From Flagellimonas hadalis (lineage in GTDB: Bacteria > Bacteroidota > Bacteroidia > Flavobacteriales > Flavobacteriaceae): a DNA stretch of 64,000 nt. Shown here piece after piece: positions 50,303 to 58,724 of the stretch (within the stretch, counting starts at the first letter, position 1; each line of letters starts with the position of its first letter). The notes below the pieces were generated by a model. That model saw nothing but the letters and a program-made list of their open reading frames with translations. It ran no database searches and had not been told where the DNA came from. The stretch covers positions 337,321-401,320 of the forward strand of contig NZ_VNIK02000002.1 in the NCBI RefSeq assembly GCF_007785775.2, in the 5' to 3' direction. The position numbers were made by a program, and so were the translations under genes.

Positions 50303-52570
50303 ATGAAAATATATTTTACACACATCGCTCTTTTAAGCATGGCCTTGATAAACTACTGTTTTGCCCAAACGACCTCCTTGAACGGCAAGGTGACCGACAA
50401 TAGTGAACCACTACCTTTGGCCAACGTGCTTTTGAAGGGAGCCGAAATGGGCACAGCGACCGATGTGGATGGCCTGTTCGAGCTGACCAACATTCCACCG
50501 GGCGACTATATATTGATGGTGTCCTCTTTGGGGTATCTGCCCTTTCAAACCAAGATCACCCTGGGTTCTGGAGAAGCCAAAACCATCAACATATCGCTTG
50601 AGCCCTCCGCGGAAAATCTGGACGAAACCGTGGTGACAGGTACCCTAAAACCGGTCAGTCGTTTGGAAAGCCCTGTTCCCGTAGAGGTCTATACCCCCGC
50701 TTTTTTAAAAAAGAACCCTACGGCGAGTGTTTTTGATGCACTTCAAAATGTGAACGGCGTTCGCCCGCAGATCAATTGCAATGTGTGCAACACCGGGGAC
50801 ATCCACATCAATGGGCTTGAAGGTCCCTATACGCTGGTCCTTATTGACGGAATGCCCATTGTGAGCGGTCTGGGCACCGTGTACGGCCTCACCGGTATTC
50901 CGAATTCCCTCATCGAACAGATTGAGATCGTGAAAGGTCCTGCTTCCTCTCTTTACGGCAGCGAAGCGGTAGGTGGACTCATCAATATCATCACCAAAAA
51001 TGCCCTGAGTGCCCCTGAGTTCTTCGCGGATGGATTTGCCACCGGTTGGGGCGAGTACAATCTGGATGTGGGCAGTAAAATTGATATCGGCAAAAAAACA
51101 GACCTGCTTTTGGGGGTCAATTATTTCAATTATGATGTGCCCATTGACAACAACGGGGATAATTTTACCGATGTCACCCTCCAAGATCGTTTCTCCATTT
51201 TCCAAAAATGGGATGTTGAACGTAAAAATTCGCGTGTCCTATCCTTGGCAGGTCGTTTTTTTTATGAGGACCGCTGGGGCGGTGAAATGCAATGGACCCC
51301 GGAATACCGAGGTGGTGATGAAATCTATGGGGAAAGCATCTACACCCGTCGTTGGGAGGTGTTGGGGAAATACCAATTGCCCCTTGAGGAAAAAATGTTG
51401 TTGTCCGTTTCCTATAATGACCATAACCAGAACTCGGTGTATGGCGATACGGAATATTTGGCGGACCAGCGTATCGGCTTTGCGCAGCTCACATGGGACA
51501 AGACCTTGGAGCATCACGACCTGTTGTTCGGAAGTGCGGTGCGGTACAATTATTATGATGACAACACCCCGGCGACCACGGAAGCCGACCATATTTGGAT
51601 TCCCAGCCTTTTTGTCCAAGATGAATATTCGTTTGCGACCAAGCATTCCTTTTTGGCGGGCATGCGATATGATTACGATCAAAGGCACGGCAATATTTTG
51701 ACCCCCCGTGCTGCCTACAAATGGAAAATTTCGGGCCATGATATCTTTAGGTTGAATGCCGGGACAGGTTTTCGGGTAGTAAATCTTTTTACCGAAGACC
51801 ACGCAGCCCTCACGGGTGCGCGCGAGGTGGTCATTGCGGAAGAATTGAAGCCGGAACGCTCCGTCAACGTCAATCTTAACTATTTGAAGAAGATTTATAG
51901 CGATAACGGGACTTTTATAGGAATCGATGCCTCAGCATTTTACACCCGGTTCTCCAATGTGATCCTCCCCGATTATGAGACCAACCCCAACCAGATCATT
52001 TATGACAATCTGGATGGCAAATCAGTGTCCCAGGGTTTCAGTGCGAATTTGGATGTGGCCTTTCCCAGCAGTTTGAAGATCATGGTAGGGGCCACTTGGC
52101 AAGATGTGAGCAATACGGAAAACGGAGTGACCCAGCAGCAAATCCTGACCGAGAGCATTACCGCCACCTGGAACCTTTCCTATACCTTTCGTTCCCTAAA
52201 ACTTACGGCCGATTACACGGGTAACCTCTATGGTCCGATGCGATTGCCCCTTTTGGGCGAGTTGGACCCAAGAAGTGAATATTCACCTACTTGGAGCATC
52301 CAGAACATTCAGTTCACCTACAAAGGATTGGATAATTTTGAAGTGTATGGAGGTATCAAAAATCTGTTGGACTGGACGCCCAACCGTGGCAACCCGTTTA
52401 TCATTGCACGGGCCAATGATCCTTTTGACAAAGAAGTCACCTTTGACAGCAATGGCAATGCCGTAGCCACACCGAACAACCCCTACGCACTTACCTTTGA
52501 TCCCGCTTATGTGTACGGGCCCAATCAGGGCATTCGAGGGTTCTTCGGGGTAAGGTATACGGTTTTTTAG
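50303..52570 (+). CDS. TonB-dependent receptor with CxxC plug, probable metal uptake
   Basis: The 755-residue protein has a signal peptide to about residue 21, a carboxypeptidase-regulatory-like domain (about 25-105), a TonB plug (about 118-235) and a barrel ending FGVRYTVF. The plug carries C159-NV-C162 (INCNVCNTGDIHINGLEG), unusual for an exported plug and a possible metal or disulfide site. Divergence from a DtxR/MntR-type repressor and ZIP transporter, with a candidate operator between, suggests uptake of a metal complex. The ligand is not known. Confidence 0.88.
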   Translation: MKIYFTHIALLSMALINYCFAQTTSLNGKVTDNSEPLPLANVLLKGAEMGTATDVDGLFELTNIPPGDYILMVSSLGYLPFQTKITLGSGEAKTINISLEPSAENLDETVVTGTLKPVSRLESPVPVEVYTPAFLKKNPTASVFDALQNVNGVRPQINCNVCNTGDIHINGLEGPYTLVLIDGMPIVSGLGTVYGLTGIPNSLIEQIEIVKGPASSLYGSEAVGGLINIITKNALSAPEFFADGFATGWGEYNLDVGSKIDIGKKTDLLLGVNYFNYDVPIDNNGDNFTDVTLQDRFSIFQKWDVERKNSRVLSLAGRFFYEDRWGGEMQWTPEYRGGDEIYGESIYTRRWEVLGKYQLPLEEKMLLSVSYNDHNQNSVYGDTEYLADQRIGFAQLTWDKTLEHHDLLFGSAVRYNYYDDNTPATTEADHIWIPSLFVQDEYSFATKHSFLAGMRYDYDQRHGNILTPRAAYKWKISGHDIFRLNAGTGFRVVNLFTEDHAALTGAREVVIAEELKPERSVNVNLNYLKKIYSDNGTFIGIDASAFYTRFSNVILPDYETNPNQIIYDNLDGKSVSQGFSANLDVAFPSSLKIMVGATWQDVSNTENGVTQQQILTESITATWNLSYTFRSLKLTADYTGNLYGPMRLPLLGELDPRSEYSPTWSIQNIQFTYKGLDNFEVYGGIKNLLDWTPNRGNPFIIARANDPFDKEVTFDSNGNAVATPNNPYALTFDPAYVYGPNQGIRGFFGVRYTVF

Positions 52571-52633
52571 AGGTGTGGAAAGATTGGTTATCTTAGATTA
52601 AACCATGTTTATTTTTCCAATATATTACACAAA

Positions 52634-53158
52634 ATGGATGTAAGAGATTCACTTAATTTTCATACATATATTGAACATTCACAAAGCCTATTGGTGGCTG
52701 CAGATTGTAATTTGGATTTACTCAAGGAATCTTTCAAGAACGAGCCCAATGATAGGATAAAATCTATAGGCTTGTTCAGGTCTTCAAAACTCCTTTATGC
52801 TGTAAGTATTGAGTTAATCCTTAAAGCTAGAGGTTTATTTGAAGAAAGAAGTAGTATAAAGAATGGTGAAATAAAATCATTCAACGAGTATTTAAATAAA
52901 TGGAGAGAGAAAACCAATGGTCATGATTTTTTAAAAATAATTAAGAAATACAACATTGAAATTAATGAAGAGGATAAGTCAATGTTAGATGAAATAGCTC
53001 AATTTACTAGTTGGGCTGGAAGATTTCCATACCCTAAGAATGAATCAACGGTTATTGAAATGGAAAAAAACGGTAGGAATTTAGGTTCAATCGGCTTAAG
53101 GTATAAAGTCTGGGCCAACGAATTTCATAAACGGCAAGTTTACATAATGGCTGGTTAA
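52634..53158 (+). CDS. HEPN-like hypothetical protein, AT-rich
   Basis: The 174-residue cytosolic protein is all-helical. It shows the HEPN-like pattern SSKLLYAVSIELILKARGLF and GHDFLKIIKKYNIEINEEDKSMLDEIAQFTSWAGRFPYP, common in orphan proteins of accessory regions. An R-x5-H (REKTNGH) is present but may not be the catalytic HEPN motif. Base use is much more AT-rich than in flanking genes, which suggests horizontal gain. No nucleotidyltransferase or toxin/antitoxin partner is adjacent. Confidence 0.65.
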   Translation: MDVRDSLNFHTYIEHSQSLLVAADCNLDLLKESFKNEPNDRIKSIGLFRSSKLLYAVSIELILKARGLFEERSSIKNGEIKSFNEYLNKWREKTNGHDFLKIIKKYNIEINEEDKSMLDEIAQFTSWAGRFPYPKNESTVIEMEKNGRNLGSIGLRYKVWANEFHKRQVYIMAG

Positions 53159-53178
53159 AGTATCTTCCTCAAACCCCC

Positions 53179-53186
53179 TATCTTTG
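53179..53186 (+). promoter_or_regulatory. TAnnTTTG box of crtY, likely leaderless
   Basis: TATCTTTG ends 5 nt before the ATG at 53192. Transcription would start at or next to the start codon. No clear -33 element was found. Confidence 0.45.
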
Positions 53187-53191
53187 AACCT

Positions 53192-54334
53192 ATGTCCCAT
53201 TACGATTACATCATTATAGGAGCGGGAGCCGCAGGCCTTTTGTTGGCCGATGCCATGGGCGGGGACCAGTTCTTTGCCTCCAAATCCATTTTGGTGCTGG
53301 ACAAGGACAACAAGACCAATAACGACCGTACCTGGTGTTTTTGGGAACGGGGCAAAGGCCAGTTTGATGATTTGGTCCACAAAACATGGGACAACATCTA
53401 TGTGGGTGGGCAACAGTTTCAAAAATCCACTTCCATTCTGCCATACACCTACAAAATGCTCCGCGGGATTGATTTCTACAATCACTTTTTACCAAAGGTA
53501 AAAGCCTATCCGAACATCACTTGGGCCCAAGAAGAGGTGATTGATATTGAAGAGAAGGAAATTGAAGTTTTGGTGTCCACAACTCAACAAAAATACATAG
53601 GCCGAACGGTATTTTCCAGTAGATATGATCCTTCCATCCTCTTAAAACAAAAGAAATTCCCCGCTTTACAGCAACATTTTCTGGGATGGCAAATAAAAAC
53701 CGACCGGTTGGTTTTCAACTCAGAAGAGGTCACCTTTATGGACTTTTCCGTGCCCCAAAAAGGCAACACCCGGTTCATCTATGTACTCCCCTTTTCGGAA
53801 AACGAAGCCTTGGTGGAATACACTTTGTTTTCAGAACATCTTTTGGAAAAAAGCGAATACGAAGATGCCATCAAAACCTATATTGCAACGGATTTTGGAG
53901 ACGCCAAATACACCATCGAAGAAACTGAATTCGGGAGTATTCCCATGACCTGTTATCCTTTCCACCAACACAATACGGACCGTGTTTTCCATATGGGCAT
54001 TGCAGGCGGATGGGCCAAACCAAGTACGGGCTATACGTTTTACAACACCAGTAGGCAAGTCCCCAAATTGGTGGAACACCTAAAGAGGGGAAAGCGGTTG
54101 TCCGAGTTCCATCAAAAAAGCAGGTTTCTATTCTATGACATGCTCTTGCTCGACATTTTGCATGGGAAGAACCACTTGGGCCACGACATATTCGAGTCGA
54201 TGTTCCGGAGACGAAAGGCTTCGCTGATCTTGAAGTTTCTCGAAAACGAGACCAATCTATGGGAAGAATTGAAAATTGTCACGGCCCCAAAACCGCTTCC
54301 ATTTATCAAGGCCCTGTTCAAAAGGATGTTTTAA
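53192..54334 (+). CDS. crtY: Lycopene beta-cyclase (CrtY family)
   Basis: The 380-residue flavoprotein-like enzyme begins with the dinucleotide-binding motif YDYIIIGAGAAGLLLADAM. It has the cyclase signatures NNDRTWCFWE, FMDFSVPQ, YVLPFSENEALVEYTLFS and GIAGGWAKPSTGYTF. It closes the ends of lycopene to beta rings, giving beta-carotene and then zeaxanthin in yellow-orange Flavobacteriaceae. Its stop overlaps the stop of the convergent prenyl synthase gene by 4 nt. Other crt genes are not in this window. Confidence 0.93.
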   Translation: MSHYDYIIIGAGAAGLLLADAMGGDQFFASKSILVLDKDNKTNNDRTWCFWERGKGQFDDLVHKTWDNIYVGGQQFQKSTSILPYTYKMLRGIDFYNHFLPKVKAYPNITWAQEEVIDIEEKEIEVLVSTTQQKYIGRTVFSSRYDPSILLKQKKFPALQQHFLGWQIKTDRLVFNSEEVTFMDFSVPQKGNTRFIYVLPFSENEALVEYTLFSEHLLEKSEYEDAIKTYIATDFGDAKYTIEETEFGSIPMTCYPFHQHNTDRVFHMGIAGGWAKPSTGYTFYNTSRQVPKLVEHLKRGKRLSEFHQKSRFLFYDMLLLDILHGKNHLGHDIFESMFRRRKASLILKFLENETNLWEELKIVTAPKPLPFIKALFKRMF

Positions 54335-55314
54335 ACGGTGCGCTGCATCAAACTCTCGCCAAACTTTTTGAGCAAAGCTTTGCTTTCCTTCGGCAAATCG
54401 ATTTTTTCCAACTCATCAAAAGCCTTTTGGGTAAACGCACTGATAGCCTCCTTGGTCTCTCCAACGGCATCGCTTTCCTCAAAAATGGACTTGACCGCTT
54501 CCACTTTGGCTGTGGAATCTTCGGGCTTGATGGAATAAAGGTGCAAAAGACTTTCTTTGTTCTGCTTGTTCGCCTTTTCCAGTGCTTTTAGGTACAAAAA
54601 GGTCTTCTTGTTTTCCCTAATGTCCCCCCCGGCCTGTTTGCCAAAGCTCTCCGGGTCGCCAAAAGCATCCAGATAATCATCCTGCAACTGAAAGGCAATT
54701 CCCAGATTTCTCCCAAATTCGTAAATGGCGTCCGCATCTTTTTGCGGAGCTTTGGCCACCAGGGCCCCCATTTTCATGGCGGCGGCTACCAAAACGGAAG
54801 TCTTGTACTCGATCATTTTGAGGTATTCGGGAATGGTAACGTCGTCCCGCATCTCAAAATCCACATCGTACTGTTGCCCCTCGCAGACCTCAATGGCCGT
54901 TTTGCTGAAAAGCGAGGTGAGTTCCTTATACATTTCAGCTGGATAGCTTTCAAAAAATTGATAGGAAAGGATCAACATGGCATCCCCGGAAAGGATTCCC
55001 GTGTTCAGGTCCCATTTTTCATGAACGGTGACCTTACCCCTTCGGAGCGGGGCATCGTCCATGATATCATCGTGCACCAATGAAAAATTATGGAACATTT
55101 CCACGGCCAAGGCGGCATCCATGGCATCCTCTGCCTTACCTCCGAAAATTTCCGTGGTCATGAGTGTGAGGATGGGACGCAACCGTTTTCCGCCCAGCCC
55201 CAAGATATATTGTATGGGGGCATACAGGTTTTGGGGTTCCGTCATTGGGGTGTGGGCCTCCAAATGGGCCACAAAACCATCCCTGTACGTATCGATGAAT
55301 TGAGTTTCAGACAT
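54331..55314 (-). CDS. Polyprenyl diphosphate synthase, probably GGPP-type
   Basis: The product is 327 residues from the ATG at 55314. It has the first Asp-rich motif HDDIMDD and the second DDYLD of trans-prenyltransferases. The first motif is DDxxD without the two-residue insertion of bacterial FPP synthases, and a phenylalanine lies five residues before it (FSLVHDD), as in archaeal-type GGPP synthases. It therefore probably makes C20 diphosphate for carotenoids, matching the convergent lycopene cyclase. A longer upstream reading lacks family similarity. Confidence 0.88.
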   Translation of the reverse strand: MSETQFIDTYRDGFVAHLEAHTPMTEPQNLYAPIQYILGLGGKRLRPILTLMTTEIFGGKAEDAMDAALAVEMFHNFSLVHDDIMDDAPLRRGKVTVHEKWDLNTGILSGDAMLILSYQFFESYPAEMYKELTSLFSKTAIEVCEGQQYDVDFEMRDDVTIPEYLKMIEYKTSVLVAAAMKMGALVAKAPQKDADAIYEFGRNLGIAFQLQDDYLDAFGDPESFGKQAGGDIRENKKTFLYLKALEKANKQNKESLLHLYSIKPEDSTAKVEAVKSIFEESDAVGETKEAISAFTQKAFDELEKIDLPKESKALLKKFGESLMQRTV

Positions 55315-55581
55315 AGGGCCAAAAATACATTCAAAAAATGGAAAAGAAAGGGAATCGTCAGGAGTTCTTGTTGCTTGGATTTTTATGGAATAGGGGATGA
55401 TGGGATTGTTCGATTTGAACCTGAACTTGTGCTTGAACTTTGACACTCATCTGATTTTCAACCCAAAACAGGGCAACCAAAAGGCAAAAGGCACATCAAT
55501 GAAAAAAAAATTGCTTAAAAATTGCAATAGATTTGAAATCCTTCGTCTCTATCAATGAAGAGAGCAATGAAACATTTTTGA

Positions 55582-56130
55582 GTGGCTGGCCAGACAGAGA
55601 ACCATAATAACCTTAGCACCTTTTTCAACGAGGAATACAGTTCGTTGAGGTCGTATGTGCAATCCAAGATCCGGGACACTTCGGAAAGGGATGCGGAGGA
55701 TATTGTACAGGATGTTGCCCTTCGGATTTTCTCGCGTGCGGACGATACCATGCCCATCAACAACATCGGAGGGTTTGTGTACAACGCCATACGCAACAGG
55801 ATCATAGACATCATGAGGGGCAAAAAGGAAAGAAAGCTCCCCAGTGAGGACATAGACCAACAGTGGCAGGAATTTGCGGAACTGTTCTATGGCGATGCCG
55901 ACAATAGTTATTCCCCTGAAATGGAAGCGGCCCTCAAAAAGGCCATAACGGACTTGAAACCGGTGTACAGGGACATTGTGATCGCCATTGATTTTGAAGG
56001 ATTTACCTATAAAGAATTGGCCGAACGCACCGGCATACCCTCAGGGACATTGATGTCCCGAAGGCACCGGGCGATGTCGGAATTGTCAAAAAGTTTGGAA
56101 AACATAAAAGAATCTAATTATGGAACGTAA
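55582..56130 (+). CDS. ECF-type RNA polymerase sigma factor
   Basis: The 182-residue protein starts at the GTG at 55582, as no in-frame ATG is available. It has region 2 (about 14-80; SSLRSYVQSKIRDTSERDAEDIVQDVALRIF) and region 4 (about 118-170; YRDIVIAIDFEGFTYKELAERTGIPSGTLMSRRHRAMSEL). The downstream membrane protein gene overlaps its 3' end by 11 nt and may encode its anti-sigma factor. The 267-nt gap before it holds no recognisable gene. Confidence 0.88.
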   Translation: MAGQTENHNNLSTFFNEEYSSLRSYVQSKIRDTSERDAEDIVQDVALRIFSRADDTMPINNIGGFVYNAIRNRIIDIMRGKKERKLPSEDIDQQWQEFAELFYGDADNSYSPEMEAALKKAITDLKPVYRDIVIAIDFEGFTYKELAERTGIPSGTLMSRRHRAMSELSKSLENIKESNYGT

Positions 56131-56542
56131 AAATGACTTTGAAAAAAGAGTTGAAAAAAAGGTGGCGCACAAAGTGAAGAAAATCGTAAAGGTAATTGCC
56201 ATGGTGCTCTTCGGAGCGGCAATGCTGCTCTTGGCAAACTACCTTCTGATGCGATTGTGGAACTGGTTGATGCCCGACCTTTTTGGACTGTCCACCATCA
56301 CCTACTGGCAGGCACTGGGCATCTTTGTCCTGGCCAAACTCCTTTTTGGATTTGGTGGGGGAGGAAAAAAAGGGGGCGGTCCGCGTCACAAATCGAAAGT
56401 AAAGTCGTCCAACAGGTGCGGCTCGCTGAGAAGGGACTTTGATGAATGGAAACATTACGACCAATTCTGGAAGGAAGAAGGAGAAGAAGCCTTCAAGGCA
56501 TACGTGGAAAGAATCAAAAACGAAAATCATGATACCAAGTAA
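56120..56542 (+). CDS. Two-helix membrane protein coupled to the ECF sigma factor
   Basis: The 140-residue protein has a basic N-terminus (MERKNDFEKRVEKKVAHKVKKIV), two transmembrane helices (about 23-45 and 58-77), a glycine-lysine loop (GFGGGGKKGGGPRHK) and an acidic helical tail (about 100-140). It has no zinc-finger anti-sigma motif. The 11-nt overlap with the sigma gene shows tight coupling, so it may regulate that sigma factor from the membrane. Family known to me only as hypothetical. Confidence 0.75.
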   Translation: MERKNDFEKRVEKKVAHKVKKIVKVIAMVLFGAAMLLLANYLLMRLWNWLMPDLFGLSTITYWQALGIFVLAKLLFGFGGGGKKGGGPRHKSKVKSSNRCGSLRRDFDEWKHYDQFWKEEGEEAFKAYVERIKNENHDTK

Positions 56543-56672
56543 AAAGAACAACCTCAAGGAAAGGTACCTCCACAGGTATATCCCCTTTTTTTGGAACCTG
56601 GGGTCAAAAAGCTCCAACAACACCGATACGGACCGACTGTCTGAACAATCTGTCCTAAAGGTTTCCAATTGA
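56529..56672 (+). CDS. Possible 47-aa protein overlapping the ECF operon end
   Basis: A 47-codon frame starts at the ATG at 56529, overlapping the preceding gene by 14 nt, and reads MIPSKKNNLKERYLHRYIPF... to a TGA at 56672. It is basic with an aromatic centre and a polar tail. Support is only its overlap-style start and position; it may be spurious. Confidence 0.3.
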   Translation: MIPSKKNNLKERYLHRYIPFFWNLGSKSSNNTDTDRLSEQSVLKVSN

Positions 56673-56711
56673 AATCCAAAAATAAAGCCGTCGTTAAAAA
56701 AATGTAAAACC

Positions 56712-56754
56712 TAGGAAACTTTTTTTGTTTTTAAAGTTTCCTAAACTACTTTTG
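56712..56754 (+). promoter_or_regulatory. TetR operator and promoter of the efflux operon
   Basis: TAGGAAACTTT (56712-56722) and AAAGTTTCCTA (56733-56743) are perfect 11-bp inverted arms 10 bp apart. A -33 TTTG (56724-56727) lies in the spacer and TACTTTTG (56747-56754) 19 nt on is a perfect -7 box. Binding would block RNA polymerase. The tetR ATG is 9 nt after the box, so the leader is only a few bases. Confidence 0.7.
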
Positions 56755-56763
56755 CCCCTCATT

Positions 56764-57369
56764 ATGCGGGGAAAAATCATACACAAAGCGACGGAGCTGT
56801 TCATCAACCTAGGTTTTAAAAGCGTGACCATGGACGATCTGGCCAATGAAATGGGCATTTCAAAGAAGACCATCTACTCCCATTTCAGGAACAAGACCGA
56901 ACTGGTGGAGGAAGCCACCATGACCATGTGCGATATCATCACCTCAGGGATAGACCATATCGTTTCACACCAAAAAAACCCCATTGAAGAACTCTATGAG
57001 ATCAAAAAGTTTGTCATGGTGCACCTAAAGGATGAAAAATCGTCCCCAGTGTACCAATTGCAGAAATATTATCCCAAGATCCACGTAGCCTTGAAACAAA
57101 AACAGTACGATTCCATGCATGGCTGCGTGGCGGACAATGTGAGGAGAGGTATGGAAATGGGCATCTATCGGGACAACTTGAACGTGGAATTTGTGTCAAG
57201 GATCTATTTTTCGGGGGTGACCAGTATCAAAGACAATCAGCTGTTTCCCACGGAAATTTTTAGCAAGGTCCAAATTTTGGACTACTATCTGGAGTACCAT
57301 CTCCGTGGCATCGTGACCCCGAAAGGAAGAAAAATACTGAACTCAATCATCAATTCAAATCAAGAATAA
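56764..57369 (+). CDS. TetR family repressor of the efflux operon
   Basis: The product is 201 residues from the ATG at 56764 (MRGKIIHKATELFINLGF). The N-terminal HTH (about 1-50) has TMDDLANEMGISKKTIYSHFRNKTELV; the helical ligand domain covers the remainder. It is first in the operon with TolC, adaptor and RND genes, its stop abutting the TolC start. A strong inverted repeat overlaps its promoter, so autorepression relieved by a pump substrate is the likely control. Confidence 0.92.
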   Translation: MRGKIIHKATELFINLGFKSVTMDDLANEMGISKKTIYSHFRNKTELVEEATMTMCDIITSGIDHIVSHQKNPIEELYEIKKFVMVHLKDEKSSPVYQLQKYYPKIHVALKQKQYDSMHGCVADNVRRGMEMGIYRDNLNVEFVSRIYFSGVTSIKDNQLFPTEIFSKVQILDYYLEYHLRGIVTPKGRKILNSIINSNQE

Positions 57370-58701
57370 ATGCGAACAACCCTAATCAGCCTTTTTTTAC
57401 TATTGCCCTGGCTTATATCGGCCCAGGATACCATCCACAGCTTCAGTTTGGATGAGGCCATTGCATATGCCTTGGAGCACAACTACAGTGCCATCAACGC
57501 TTCCCGGGACATTGAGGATGCCCAAAAGCAAAAATGGGAGACCATTGCCACGGGCCTTCCCCAGATATCGGGAGCGGTAAGCTATCAGAACCAATTGAAA
57601 CAGCCCGTTTCGCAGATTCCTGCTGAATTCTTCGGTGGTGAACCGGGCACCTATCAGGAAGTGGTCTTTGGACAGGCCCAGTCCATGTCCGCCACGGCCA
57701 CATTGCGCCAAAAAATCTTCGACGGATCCTACATTGTGGGCGTACAGGCCACCAAGACTTTTTTGGACTACAGCCAGAACAACAAGGAAAAAACGGAACT
57801 GGAAGTGCGGAAATCCGTTGTGGAAGCCTATGGCAATGTGCTGTTGGCCCAAGAAAGTGTCCAGATCTCCGAAAGGAACAAGGCCACTTTGGAAAAAAAC
57901 CTCTATGAGACCAAGCGCATCTTCGAAAATGGTCTTGGCGATGAAGAGAGTGTGGACCAATTGCAGATAACGCTTTCCTCTGTGGACAACCAGTTGAAGA
58001 ATGCCAGGCGATTGGAAAAAATCACCTTGCAGATGTTGAATCTGATGTTGGGCATTCCTATCGATGCACCTACGGTCCTGACCGAGAATTTGGACAACCT
58101 CACCCAAAAACAGATTGACCTTGGGTTACTGGACACCGAATTCAACATAGAGAACAACATCGATTACAAATTGGCGGCCAACCTGAACGAGCAGCGGGCC
58201 CTGGAACTGAAATTGGCAAAAAGCTATGCGTTGCCCACCCTCAATGCCTTTGTCAACTACGGGGGAAATTCCTTTAGCAACGACTTCAACTTTTTGAGCA
58301 GTGGACAACAATGGTTCGGGTCGTCCATTTTGGGTGTGGACCTGAACATTCCCATCTTCAGTTCTTTGGGTAGAAGTGCCACCACCCAGCGGGCCAAAAT
58401 AGCCTTGGAAAAGGCCAAGACCCAGTTTACGGAGACCCAGGCGCAGGTCCGTCTTCAGTTGGAGAGTGCCAAGAGCGATTATATCCTTTCCATAGAGCAA
58501 TATGGCACCTCAAAGGAAAATTTGGAGCTTGCCGAACGCATCGAAAAGAAGAACCAGATCAAGTATGAGGAAGGATTGGCCACCAGTTTCGACCTGAGAC
58601 AGGCCCAGACCCAATTGTACTCCACCCAGCAGGAATACCTGCAATCCATGGTAGATGTAATCAACAAGAAAATCGAACTGGAAAACATATTGAATCAATA
58701 A
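57370..58701 (+). CDS. TolC family outer membrane efflux protein
   Basis: The 443-residue protein has a signal peptide (MRTTLISLFLLLPWLISAQ) and two OEP repeats with long coiled coils, of normal length. It begins with the base after the TetR stop codon. With the adaptor and RND genes downstream it completes a tripartite pump of the AcrAB-TolC type. Confidence 0.93.
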   Translation: MRTTLISLFLLLPWLISAQDTIHSFSLDEAIAYALEHNYSAINASRDIEDAQKQKWETIATGLPQISGAVSYQNQLKQPVSQIPAEFFGGEPGTYQEVVFGQAQSMSATATLRQKIFDGSYIVGVQATKTFLDYSQNNKEKTELEVRKSVVEAYGNVLLAQESVQISERNKATLEKNLYETKRIFENGLGDEESVDQLQITLSSVDNQLKNARRLEKITLQMLNLMLGIPIDAPTVLTENLDNLTQKQIDLGLLDTEFNIENNIDYKLAANLNEQRALELKLAKSYALPTLNAFVNYGGNSFSNDFNFLSSGQQWFGSSILGVDLNIPIFSSLGRSATTQRAKIALEKAKTQFTETQAQVRLQLESAKSDYILSIEQYGTSKENLELAERIEKKNQIKYEEGLATSFDLRQAQTQLYSTQQEYLQSMVDVINKKIELENILNQ

Positions 58702-58724
58702 ACAAAAGAGAAAACCATTCCATC

